From: an uncultured Lachnospiraceae bacterium
Lineage (GTDB): Bacteria > Bacillota > Clostridia > Lachnospirales > Lachnospiraceae
DNA: 64,000 nucleotides
Direction: 5' to 3'
NCBI GenBank assembly: GCA_910586725.1
Contig: CAJUJL010000004.1
Coordinates: 1-64,000 of the forward strand
Part shown: piece after piece, positions 8,357-16,453 of the stretch
How the letters are laid out: each line of letters begins with the position of its first letter
Numbering within the stretch: the stretch's first letter is position 1
The notes under the pieces: generated by a model
Database searches by the model: none
What the model was told of the DNA's origin: nothing
The model's input: the letters and a program-made list of their open reading frames with translations, nothing else
Position numbers and translations under genes: made by a program

Positions 8357-11300
8357 TTATTTCATTTTTACTGATTTGGGCTGTCCTTTTTTGGCGAGCA
8401 GTTTTTTATACTCCCTCTTTTTGGCCTTTGGCACATTCATCACCGCTTTTTTGGAAATGCCTTTCCATGCGTTTTTTCCAACCTTTGATAAGAGTTTTCC
8501 TTTGATTTTAATGGTTTTTAACTGTTTACAGCCCATGAAAGCCTTCTTGCCGATCTTGACAACATTCTTTCCGATTGTAACGCTCTTTAATTTCTTATAG
8601 TTATAGAATGCTTTTGCGCCAATTTCCGTAACCGTACAGGAAACTCCTTCAATTTCCACCTTATCTTTTACGGTAAGGGAAGTAATTTTTTTCTTATTTT
8701 CCGTTCCTATAAGCGAAACGGTCTTTTTCTCAACATTTGTCACTTTATATTTCAGTTTATCACTTGTCGTATACGTCTGGTTTAACTGGATTCCCGTCAG
8801 TTCATCCTGATTCGTTTTATCTGGAGGCAATGGCGGAGTGATGTTTTGTTTTTTAACCAAACTTGTGATTGCATCACGAAGCGCTTTCGTATACCGATTT
8901 ATTTCCTCTGCATCCGTCGCATTTACCACTGCATTCTTAAGAGTATTGTAAGCCTTCTGGTAATTATCCCAGGACTCCTTCGTATAGTCGTCTGCTTTCA
9001 GCTCTTTGTCCGCTTGTTCAAGAGCTGACTTCGCATCGGCTTTTGCCTCCTCGAGTACTTTGTGTTTCTGCTCTCCTTCTGATGAAAACGAAAGAGCGTC
9101 TTCCGCGGCAAGCAGATCCATATAAGCCGTCAGCGCATCCTCATCCGAAGAACTGTCCGTGATCTGCTCCGCAGCCTTGAGAGCCTTTTGGTAAACAGCC
9201 CATGTAGTGATATTGTAGTCTTTCGGGCTTCTCGTTTTTCCTCTGTTGACAGCTGTCTGTAAATTTGCTTTAGCAGAATTCAAAGCGGAAGAAATTTCAG
9301 AATCTAAGTTTTGAACAGCCGTATTAATTTCCGTTCTGGAAGCTTTTTTCTTTGCCGCCGTTTCTTTCGCAGCCTGGATTGCGGCATCCAGATTTCCCAT
9401 ATCTTTAATATATTTTAAATTTTCTCCTAAAGCTGTTATTTCATATAATTTATTGAGAAGCTCTTTCTTATCGGCAGCGGCGTCTGTATCGGATGTTCCG
9501 ATTATGTTAATCTCCGCAGCCGTCGCCCATTCGTCTCCCGTCTCAAGCACACGGAATTTTACATGGGAAGCAAGCACGGCTCCATCCAAATAGACTGTTT
9601 TTCTATTCTTATCCCTGTTCCAGTTTCCAATGGCAACCGGAGTAAAATCGGTTCCATTTGTGCTGGTTTCAATTTGATACTTTGTGACAGACCCATTGAT
9701 TGAATCCTGACGAGGCAGATAACTCAATCCGGTTACCAGATGTTCTCCACCCAGAGAAACCGTAATCCAGTGCTTGGGACGACCGCCATTGCTTACGTTG
9801 TCCGCGTCGTAAAGCGAATGCCAGAACGTATCATCCTGACCGTCCAGAACATTTGACGCCGGGCTGGAACTGTGCGCGCTCCCTGCCTCAGCCGTCATAT
9901 CGCCTGTCAGATAACTGTCAGCTCCTATCCTGCCAATTTCCACATCTTTTGTCACGATGGGTTTATCCGTCAGGCTTACATTGTAAACCGTCTCGGCCGC
10001 CCCTCCTTCTTTGATCCGGACATTGCCTGTCACAACAGCCGTTCCGGAATCATTTTCTCCAATTTCATAGACAAATTTCAGCGTATCGGCATCTTCGTTG
10101 CCAGCCAGAACTGCCTCATTTACTTTGTCGCCCACTTTAACTTCAAGGGCAACATTTCCTGCCGCAAATACATTCTGTGAAAAATCCACCGCGATTTCCA
10201 CTTTGTTTCCCGCTTCCATCGTCGGCATTTCATCGCCGTTCCCATCGACAATCTTTGTTGTAATTCCTGTCGGCGCCGGCGTATTTTCATGAACGTTTTC
10301 ATCCATAATGTATTCTGGACTAAAAGAAGTGAACGCAGCTCCGACCATCGCATAACCTTCATGTTCATAAATAAGCCCTATATTCCCGTTGTTCATAACG
10401 GTAAGTGAAGTATACAGATATTTATTTACCTCAATTGGCTTACGGTAAGCCCAGTCAAGCGTATCGTCTTCATTTACAAACGCTATGCGCACCGTGCCGT
10501 ATTCTCTTCCGTTGCCGGTATATATGTTTTTATCCGGACCCGGATTTGAGAAGAAAATAGCTTCTTTCTTCTGTCCGTCGCGCGGATCCAGAATTTTTTC
10601 CGGATAATGCACCGCAGACATTTCACAGTAGGGTTCTTTGACTCCTTTTGCGTAAGTCACATCTTCCCAGCTCTCTCCCTGTGTTTTGCTGACTGCCATG
10701 GCGACTTCCGGCGAAGAATTCTTCATAAACTGAATCAAATGTCCGTTATTCAGCTCCACGATACAGCTTTCGTTCAGCTGGCGTGTGCTGTTTTCCGCAT
10801 TTTCCGTTTCTGATCTGTCATTGGGAGAAGCTCCTCTGTGCCATGTCTCTCCGTCGTCATCGGAATAAACATTAAAGGATGAAAAACGGTCAAAAGAGTT
10901 TTTGGCATCCATACAATAGGTGGTAAACATCAGCCTCCCGCTCTGTAACTGCACGCCCGCTCCTGGTCCAAGTCCAAAAAATGTCATCCAGTCCGCTTTT
11001 ACATATGGCGTTATATCTTTGGGAATTGACCATGTCAATCCGTCGTCATCACTGTAGGTCATCCAAAGATAACATGTATTATACATCGTAAGTTCAGCGC
11101 CTTTATAAATGCTTCCTATCTCTTCTCCGTCTTTAAACAGCGTTCCCTGTCGATTGTAAGGCGCTTCCGCTTCCGTCTCCACCTGATAAGCAGTTACCTG
11201 CCCATCGCTGTCGTATACAACGCCGCCTTCCCTTACCGTATAGGAATTGCCGTCCTTATCCGTTAACGTCTGATAATATTGATCGCCGATTTTGGTATAT

Positions 11301-12271
11301 CCTGTTCCTGGCTGTGCGCCCCAGAGGCTTACGCCATCCCGGAACATATCCACCATCATATAAATACGCCCATAGTGCTCACTGTCTTCCTGATTATCCA
11401 CCACCATAGAGGCATCCATGGTATAACCACGGTTATTTGCCAAATCAATAACCGGAATTACCGGCCCCCATGTATTGCCGTTGTCTTCGCTTCTGCGGAT
11501 TACATTGTCAATTACTCCGACATCCCCGGAACCTTCCCATCTCTTATCAATGGCGACAAATACGGTTCCCGTCTTTTTGGATGTGACGATAGAAGGGATC
11601 CTGTAGGCTACAGAACCGTCAAATCCTGAATTAAACACCTCACGATTCGGCGTTTTCTCATATCCGTCCAGCTTATCTGTACCGTCCGGATAAGAAACGG
11701 ATGACGTTGCGCTATGTAACTCTAAAATTTCCTCCTCCGAAAGCGACTGATCGTATAATTTTAACTTCGAATAAAACGCGTATGCGCCGCATTGAATGGA
11801 TGACGTATCCAGTGATCCGTTAAATTCAGTCGTTCCGGCAGACGCTCCGTCTACAAAAACTTCTAAAACGCCGTCCGAGAGAGATACCGCCAGATTGTGC
11901 CATTTTATCGTATCTAGCGCCGTATTGGAAACAGTAACCTCTGACTTTACCCCCTCAGACTCGATTCCGGCTTTCCCGGATGCTGCGTCCAAATATAATT
12001 CAGCAGAATCCCCAAATGTAAGGAGCGTCATTTTTGCGCCGGAAGCTTCCTTCAGACGGTACGTTACATTCACGAATCCCGTAGACAAATTGCTCATACC
12101 CGTGCGAACCTGTCCGTTTTGGGGATTTGCGACTTCAAACACGGGCTCCGGCAAAGTTACATTGTTATCTGACGTCTCTGCCGCCGTCTGCTTAGCCGGA
12201 AGAAGAACCATGCCAAATATCATACACAATGATAAGAAAAATGCGGTTATTCTTTTTCGATAATCGTTCAT
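8357..12271 (-). CDS. secreted multidomain sialidase (GH33) with LRR C-terminus
   Basis: 1304 aa from the ATG at 12271, which follows AAGGAGG by 5 nt. A signal peptide (about 1-31) is followed by a LamG/CBM40-like sialic-acid-binding domain (about 45-190) and a GH33 propeller (about 205-670). The propeller has the Tyr-Arg-Ile-Pro motif, several Asp boxes (for example Ser-Asp-Asp-Asp-Gly-x-Thr-Trp twice), a catalytic-type Asn-Glu-Ser, and a Tyr in Tyr-Thr-Ser-Leu. Between the first blades lies a roughly 90-residue insertion of the kind found in pneumococcal NanA and in intramolecular trans-sialidases, so hydrolysis versus trans-sialidation cannot be decided here. Next come an F5/8C module with Trp-His-Ser, FIVAR-like helices, and a Lys-rich BspA-type LRR tail. 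It starts 20 nt after the rng stop, so it is probably co-transcribed with rng. No sialic acid catabolic genes are in the window. Confidence 0.92.
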   Translation of the reverse strand: MNDYRKRITAFFLSLCMIFGMVLLPAKQTAAETSDNNVTLPEPVFEVANPQNGQVRTGMSNLSTGFVNVTYRLKEASGAKMTLLTFGDSAELYLDAASGKAGIESEGVKSEVTVSNTALDTIKWHNLAVSLSDGVLEVFVDGASAGTTEFNGSLDTSSIQCGAYAFYSKLKLYDQSLSEEEILELHSATSSVSYPDGTDKLDGYEKTPNREVFNSGFDGSVAYRIPSIVTSKKTGTVFVAIDKRWEGSGDVGVIDNVIRRSEDNGNTWGPVIPVIDLANNRGYTMDASMVVDNQEDSEHYGRIYMMVDMFRDGVSLWGAQPGTGYTKIGDQYYQTLTDKDGNSYTVREGGVVYDSDGQVTAYQVETEAEAPYNRQGTLFKDGEEIGSIYKGAELTMYNTCYLWMTYSDDDGLTWSIPKDITPYVKADWMTFFGLGPGAGVQLQSGRLMFTTYCMDAKNSFDRFSSFNVYSDDDGETWHRGASPNDRSETENAENSTRQLNESCIVELNNGHLIQFMKNSSPEVAMAVSKTQGESWEDVTYAKGVKEPYCEMSAVHYPEKILDPRDGQKKEAIFFSNPGPDKNIYTGNGREYGTVRIAFVNEDDTLDWAYRKPIEVNKYLYTSLTVMNNGNIGLIYEHEGYAMVGAAFTSFSPEYIMDENVHENTPAPTGITTKIVDGNGDEMPTMEAGNKVEIAVDFSQNVFAAGNVALEVKVGDKVNEAVLAGNEDADTLKFVYEIGENDSGTAVVTGNVRIKEGGAAETVYNVSLTDKPIVTKDVEIGRIGADSYLTGDMTAEAGSAHSSSPASNVLDGQDDTFWHSLYDADNVSNGGRPKHWITVSLGGEHLVTGLSYLPRQDSINGSVTKYQIETSTNGTDFTPVAIGNWNRDKNRKTVYLDGAVLASHVKFRVLETGDEWATAAEINIIGTSDTDAAADKKELLNKLYEITALGENLKYIKDMGNLDAAIQAAKETAAKKKASRTEINTAVQNLDSEISSALNSAKANLQTAVNRGKTRSPKDYNITTWAVYQKALKAAEQITDSSSDEDALTAYMDLLAAEDALSFSSEGEQKHKVLEEAKADAKSALEQADKELKADDYTKESWDNYQKAYNTLKNAVVNATDAEEINRYTKALRDAITSLVKKQNITPPLPPDKTNQDELTGIQLNQTYTTSDKLKYKVTNVEKKTVSLIGTENKKKITSLTVKDKVEIEGVSCTVTEIGAKAFYNYKKLKSVTIGKNVVKIGKKAFMGCKQLKTIKIKGKLLSKVGKNAWKGISKKAVMNVPKAKKREYKKLLAKKGQPKSVKMK

Positions 12272-12291
12272 AAATTCCTCCTTATTCCTGT

Positions 12292-13503
12292 TTAAAATAC
12301 AGTTTCGGCCACCTGTTCCCACAGCGGTTTTTTGATCTTTTTTCTGGTTATCTCCGCCAGTCCCAGCTTTGTAAAATCGATAAATACCGAGGGAACCATA
12401 TCCTTGGCCAGATGATGCTTCAAGGTATGAATCAGACGCGTTCTGGCGTCTTCTGTATCCATATTGATAAAATCCACGATACAGATGCCTGAAATATTAC
12501 GCAGCCGAAGCTGCCTTGCGATTTCCGCCGCCGCCTCTTCGTTAACTTTCAGATAAAAATCCGTATCTTTTCCCTTGATGCATTTTCCGCTGTTTACATC
12601 AATAACTGTCAGCGCCTCCGTAGGTGAGATTACAAGGTATGCGCCTGATCTTAACCAGACACGTTCTCTAAGCGCCTCCTCGAGCTTACTCCTTAACCCG
12701 TATAGAGCGGACAGGGAAAGCGCGGGATCCTGATAAAGTTCCAGTCTGTCTTTCTGTACAATATCCTCTTTGAGAAACGTCTGCCGTAGCGCCTCATAAA
12801 CAGAACTCTCATCTGTTACGATTTTTTCCAGATTCATGGAAAGATGATCTCTTATGTTGGCAACGTAACTCAACGGAGCATGGTACAGACAGCTATAACA
12901 GGTACGATGTTTGTAAATATTTTTTAGACCGCTGAATTGTTCATACATTTCACGAAATTCTGCAAACAATTGTTCCTCTGTATAATTGACTGCATTTGTA
13001 CGTACGATCAGTCCAAAATCCCCACTCTCTTTTCCCATCGCACGATCCGCAAAAAGGGATTGAAAATATTCCCTCTTTTCCGACGAAAGCTTTTTTGAAA
13101 TCCCAAGCTTTTTGTTTTCCGTCGTTAAAATCAGCGCGTTTCCCTTGAACATAATATTTGTGGAAACAGTGGGATCTTTTGTCTTAATGGCTTCCCGCGA
13201 AACCTGAACTACAACTTCATCCTCCTCCGTCAATTTGCCCGGACGGCATTGTTTCACCATCATTGGCTCCTTTGCCTCGCTTAATGGCAGATAGCCCATC
13301 TGTCCGGGCGAAATCTCTATAAACGCAGCATCCAGCTTTTTCACAATCCGCTTGATCCTGCCAATATAAATATTGCCAAGAATTGTATTTTCCTGTATGC
13401 TCTCACAGGATACTTCCAGCATCTGGTGATCTTCAAATAAAGCCGTAACCATATATTCACTGTCTTTTATTTTCTGTTTTGTAATTACAACTCTCTTCCC
13501 CAT
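12292..13503 (-). CDS. rng: ribonuclease E/G family protein
   Basis: 403 aa from the ATG at 13503 (GGGAGAAGG upstream); an in-frame GTG 24 nt earlier has no better site. RNase G-type endoribonucleases process rRNA and mRNA. The order is an S1-like RNA-binding region (about 30-110), then the catalytic region with Ile-Asp-Val-Asn-Ser-Gly and the Ile-Val-Asp-Phe-Ile strand, which carry the metal-binding aspartates known from RNase E. There is no C-terminal scaffold, as expected for RNase G. It lies 47 nt downstream of glnA. In many Clostridia rng directly follows the radical-SAM and DUF2344 genes and precedes rplU-rpmA; here glnA and an orphan gene separate it from that pair, and a sialidase follows it. 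Confidence 0.92.
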   Translation of the reverse strand: MGKRVVITKQKIKDSEYMVTALFEDHQMLEVSCESIQENTILGNIYIGRIKRIVKKLDAAFIEISPGQMGYLPLSEAKEPMMVKQCRPGKLTEEDEVVVQVSREAIKTKDPTVSTNIMFKGNALILTTENKKLGISKKLSSEKREYFQSLFADRAMGKESGDFGLIVRTNAVNYTEEQLFAEFREMYEQFSGLKNIYKHRTCYSCLYHAPLSYVANIRDHLSMNLEKIVTDESSVYEALRQTFLKEDIVQKDRLELYQDPALSLSALYGLRSKLEEALRERVWLRSGAYLVISPTEALTVIDVNSGKCIKGKDTDFYLKVNEEAAAEIARQLRLRNISGICIVDFINMDTEDARTRLIHTLKHHLAKDMVPSVFIDFTKLGLAEITRKKIKKPLWEQVAETVF

Positions 13504-13550
13504 TGCCTTCTCCCATCCCCTAATCACTCAAATTCAGAATTGAAGAACGC

Positions 13551-14978
13551 TTATAAGTCAAAATACATTTTAAACTCAGCCGGATTCGGAATCTGCTCTA
13601 ACGTCTTTAACTCCGCGCGCTTACGTGAAATCCATACGTCGATCAGCCTCTGTGGAAATACGCCGCCGCGAGTCAGGTAATCATGATCCGCCTCCAGCGC
13701 ATCCAACGCCTCTCCCAGTGATTTCGGCAGACCTTTGATTTTCTTCTGTTCTTCCTCGGATAACGTATACAGATTAAAATCATACGGTCCCCAGCCCTGC
13801 TCTGCCGGATCAATCTGGTTCTCAATGCCGTCAAGTCCCGCCATCAAAATAGCGGCATATGCGTAATAAGGATTTGCCGTCGCATCCGGATTGCGCAGCT
13901 CAAACCGTTTCGTCTCCGGGGTCTTGGCATAAGCCGGTATGCGAATCACCGCGCTGCGGTTGGAAGTGGCATATCCGACCGTAACCGGCGCCTCATAACC
14001 CGGCACCAGACGCTTAAAGGAATTCGTAGACGGATTGGTAAAAGCGCACAGCGAAGCGATATGCTTTAACAATCCACCGATAAAGTAATGCGCCATGCGG
14101 CTTAAGCCGGAATAACCGTTTTCATCATAGAACAAAGACTGTCCGTCTTTTAACAGCATCATGTGAACATGCAGCCCGTTTCCCGCTTCCTGATAAATCG
14201 GTTTTGGGAGAAATGTAGCGGTTTTTCCTTCTTTGGCCGCCATATTTTTGATGATATATTTGATAATCATCGTATTATCCGCCATATCCGGCATATCGTT
14301 TAACTCTACTTCAATTTCCATCTGGCCCGGGCCGCCTACCTCATGGTGATGATATTTTACGGGAATTCCCCAGTCTTCAATCATCATGCACATCTTACTT
14401 CTTAAATCATATCCGACATCCTGCGGAGCCGCCACATGATAACCGCCTTTGTAGTGCACCTCATAGCCATTGTTCCCGTCTGTATCCAGACTGCAGTTCC
14501 AGTCCGCCTGTTTGGCATCAATACGGTAGCCGCACTGCCTGGGTGAAACTTCAAAACGCGCGCTGTCAAACAGATAAAATTCAAACTCCGGCCCGATAAT
14601 CATACGATCCGCAATGTTGCAGTCCTTCATATACTCAACCGCCCTTAAGCTCACGTTTTTTGGATACTGGTCAAACGGCGTATTTTCTCCCTTTCCTATC
14701 GTGCATACATTTCCGCACATAGTCAGCGTAGGCACATCCGCAAACGGATCCACATATGCCGTATCCGGATCCGGAAGAAATACCATGTCGCTTTTCTCCA
14801 CAGGCGCGTATCCGTAATTAGAACCGTCGAAACCAATGCCCTGTGTAAAAATATCGTCCCCAAACCGCTCCAGCGGAATCGTAATGTGCCTCCACCGTCC
14901 GTCAATGTCCGTCATTTTAAAATCAATCATACGGATCTGTTTTTCTTCGCATAGTTTTTTAATTTCTGATACTTTCAT
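13551..14978 (-). CDS. glnA: glutamine synthetase, type I
   Basis: 475 aa. Makes glutamine from glutamate, ammonia and ATP in the cytoplasm, as a dodecamer in this family. Visible motifs are Gly-Phe-Asp-Gly-Ser near residue 50, the Glu-Phe-Glu-Phe metal-site strand, His-His-His-Glu-Val-Gly, Gly-Asn-Gly-Leu-His-Val-His, the ATP-site Lys-Arg-Leu-Val-Pro-Gly-Tyr-Glu-Ala-Pro, and Arg-x-Glu-x-Arg near 350. A Tyr in Asn-Leu-Tyr sits where adenylylated enzymes carry their modified Tyr, but no glnE-like gene is in the window. The ATG is preceded by AAGGGGG. It has its own promoter and a nearby CodY-like site, and rng and the sialidase gene probably read through from it. Confidence 0.96.
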   Translation of the reverse strand: MKVSEIKKLCEEKQIRMIDFKMTDIDGRWRHITIPLERFGDDIFTQGIGFDGSNYGYAPVEKSDMVFLPDPDTAYVDPFADVPTLTMCGNVCTIGKGENTPFDQYPKNVSLRAVEYMKDCNIADRMIIGPEFEFYLFDSARFEVSPRQCGYRIDAKQADWNCSLDTDGNNGYEVHYKGGYHVAAPQDVGYDLRSKMCMMIEDWGIPVKYHHHEVGGPGQMEIEVELNDMPDMADNTMIIKYIIKNMAAKEGKTATFLPKPIYQEAGNGLHVHMMLLKDGQSLFYDENGYSGLSRMAHYFIGGLLKHIASLCAFTNPSTNSFKRLVPGYEAPVTVGYATSNRSAVIRIPAYAKTPETKRFELRNPDATANPYYAYAAILMAGLDGIENQIDPAEQGWGPYDFNLYTLSEEEQKKIKGLPKSLGEALDALEADHDYLTRGGVFPQRLIDVWISRKRAELKTLEQIPNPAEFKMYFDL

Positions 14979-15053
14979 AAAAAATTACCCCCTTCAATTG
15001 TGTAGCGGGCATCGGCATATCGTTTTTGCTATCCCAATCCCTGTAGATGGTTT

Positions 15054-15083
15054 ATTATACCATAAATTTATGAGCGCATACAA
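15054..15083 (-). promoter_or_regulatory. sigma-A type promoter of glnA
   Basis: On the minus strand TTGTAT and TATAAT are separated by 18 bp. The -10 hexamer is perfect and lies about 75 bp upstream of the glnA ATG, leaving a leader of about 70 nt. Confidence 0.6.
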
Positions 15084-15098
15084 CCCGCAAACACCCTG

Positions 15099-15113
15099 AA
15101 TTCTCTGAAAATT
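15099..15113. promoter_or_regulatory. CodY-like operator
   Basis: AATTCTCTGAAAATT matches the known 15-bp CodY consensus (AATTTTCWGAAAATT) at 14 of 15 positions. It sits inside a longer inverted repeat, CTGAATT...AATTCAG (15096-15116), 15 bp upstream of the glnA -35 box and about 60 bp upstream of the divergent gene at 15173. It could therefore control either gene in response to GTP and branched-chain amino acids. The presence of CodY in this organism is assumed, not seen. Confidence 0.45.
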
Positions 15114-15172
15114 CAGTTTTACGGATGTGGAATGCCAGCCGATACTGCGTTAAAAGAAAGGAATTCAAAATC

Positions 15173-15634
15173 ATGTTTGGAAAGAATAAGAAAAACTTTG
15201 ACGGTATCACGATCTATACTGCATTTCATCATGTAAACGGTTTACCCATCCCGGAAAATATACTCTGTGAAGTGTTTTCATACCCTGACAGAATCGACTT
15301 CAAATCAGGCTCAACCGAAATTACCTTAGCAAGAACTAAAATAATGGATATTTTCATAAAAACAGATACCGAAATCCGAAAACAGCTTGTTTCAAGCGCA
15401 GGCGGCGCAGCCGCAGGCGCGATGCTTTCAGGTTCGCCTGGAGCCGCCATTTTCGGACGAGCTAAAACAAAAAACATAAAGACAACGACAAGCTATTTAA
15501 TCATTGCCTACCAGAGCGAACAGGAATTAAAGTATATTGGTTTTGATATTCGGAACAATCCGCCATCCGCTCGTAAACTGGTAAAGGAATTTCAAAAAAC
15601 ATGCGCTCCATCCGGTGTAAAAATTGAATTATAA
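15173..15634 (+). CDS. hypothetical protein with Gly/Ala zipper segment
   Basis: 153 aa from the ATG at 15173, preceded by AAAGGAA; a start 48 nt upstream lacks a ribosome site. I do not recognise the family. Residues 10-70 look like a beta-rich fold resembling PH-like domains (Val-Phe-Ser-Tyr-Pro-Asp-Arg-Ile-Asp-Phe). Residues 74-96 form a small-residue segment, rich in Gly, Ala and Ser, that could insert in or pack against the membrane. Residues 103-153 return to strand/helix with Tyr-Ile-Gly-Phe-Asp. It is transcribed opposite to all neighbours, sits between glnA and the DUF2344 gene, and ends before a terminator hairpin. Its insertion breaks a gene order common in Clostridia. Confidence 0.7.
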   Translation: MFGKNKKNFDGITIYTAFHHVNGLPIPENILCEVFSYPDRIDFKSGSTEITLARTKIMDIFIKTDTEIRKQLVSSAGGAAAGAMLSGSPGAAIFGRAKTKNIKTTTSYLIIAYQSEQELKYIGFDIRNNPPSARKLVKEFQKTCAPSGVKIEL

Positions 15635-15685
15635 ATACTTGCAGCGCTAATTTTCATGCCATTCCGGCGGCAAATACACGCAAAG

Positions 15686-15725
15686 AAAGCGGGAAACACC
15701 GAAAAAATCAGGGTTTCCCGCTTTT
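15686..15725 (+). terminator. intrinsic terminator between convergent genes
   Basis: AAGCGGGAAAC pairs with GTTTCCCGCTT around a loop of about 15 nt, and the plus strand continues as CTTTTT. It lies between the plus-strand orphan gene and the minus-strand DUF2344 gene. An A-rich left flank lets it work, less strongly, in the opposite direction. Confidence 0.75.
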
Positions 15726-15727
15726 TA

Positions 15728-16453
15728 TCATTCATTATTGATTGCAGTGATTTCTTCTCCCGCATCACCCAGGGAGAAAAATCCGCCGTCTGTTTCTCCA
15801 TATACATCAAGTCTGTGGATCTGAACGGACAACGGATCAAACGGCTCTCCCAAAAACCGGTAAAAAGCCGAAAGAACGATCTCAGGTTTTACATTGTCCA
15901 CGCTTCCGGCGGAAAGCTTTAAATAAAAGACCGGGCTATGCTCCTCAATTTGAACCCTGAAATCATATACAAGCTTCTTTAGATCCAAAATTTTCTCACT
16001 CTTTTTTGTCTGCTTTGTGATCAGTATTTCCTCCGGCTTATGATAAAACGCTTCGATTGCGGCTTCATAATCTGCATCAGGCGCCTCATAACCCTCTTTC
16101 AGGCTAACCTGATACGCGGCAGCCGCAACTGCAGACATTGCCTTTTTATCCGTGTCCTTTAATCTGCGGTAAGAAACTGCTTCCATCCCTTCTACCATAA
16201 CTTCGTTTAAAGCGCGAAGGGATTCTTCTGAACTTTTCGCAGCGTTCACTTCAATGTCCAGATATTCCCCGTCGCTTGTAATTCCTACCCCCAAGGGCGC
16301 GGCAAAAGACATCAGCTGATGTGGAGAAAACCCCTGGGAATACGCAATATCAATGCCGGCCCTGCGCATGCATTTCTGAAAATACCGCATAATGTCCAGA
16401 TGCCCGACAAATTTCATGACGCCGTATTTTCTAAACCGAATCCTTATTTTCAA
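15728..16453 (-). CDS. DUF2344 (TIGR03936) family protein
   Basis: 241 aa from a TTG at 16453. That codon is preceded by GGGAGGTG and begins the conserved Lys-Ile-Arg-Ile-Arg-Phe strand; the upstream in-frame ATG lies deep in the preceding gene. The family motif region is Gly-His-Leu-Asp with Phe-Gln-Lys, followed by Tyr-Ser-Gln-Gly-Phe-Ser-Pro-His. The function is unknown; the family is almost always coupled to a B12-domain radical SAM protein, often in a fusion, and here the two genes overlap by 23 nt. In many Clostridia the pair precedes rng and rplU, which suggests a role connected with RNA or the ribosome, but that is inference. Confidence 0.88.
   Translation of the reverse strand: MKIRIRFRKYGVMKFVGHLDIMRYFQKCMRRAGIDIAYSQGFSPHQLMSFAAPLGVGITSDGEYLDIEVNAAKSSEESLRALNEVMVEGMEAVSYRRLKDTDKKAMSAVAAAAYQVSLKEGYEAPDADYEAAIEAFYHKPEEILITKQTKKSEKILDLKKLVYDFRVQIEEHSPVFYLKLSAGSVDNVKPEIVLSAFYRFLGEPFDPLSVQIHRLDVYGETDGGFFSLGDAGEEITAINNE

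Noticed and set aside
4127..12271. LPxTG sortase signals on the large secreted proteins
   Set aside because: None found at the C-termini, which are Lys-rich FnIII or LRR tails.
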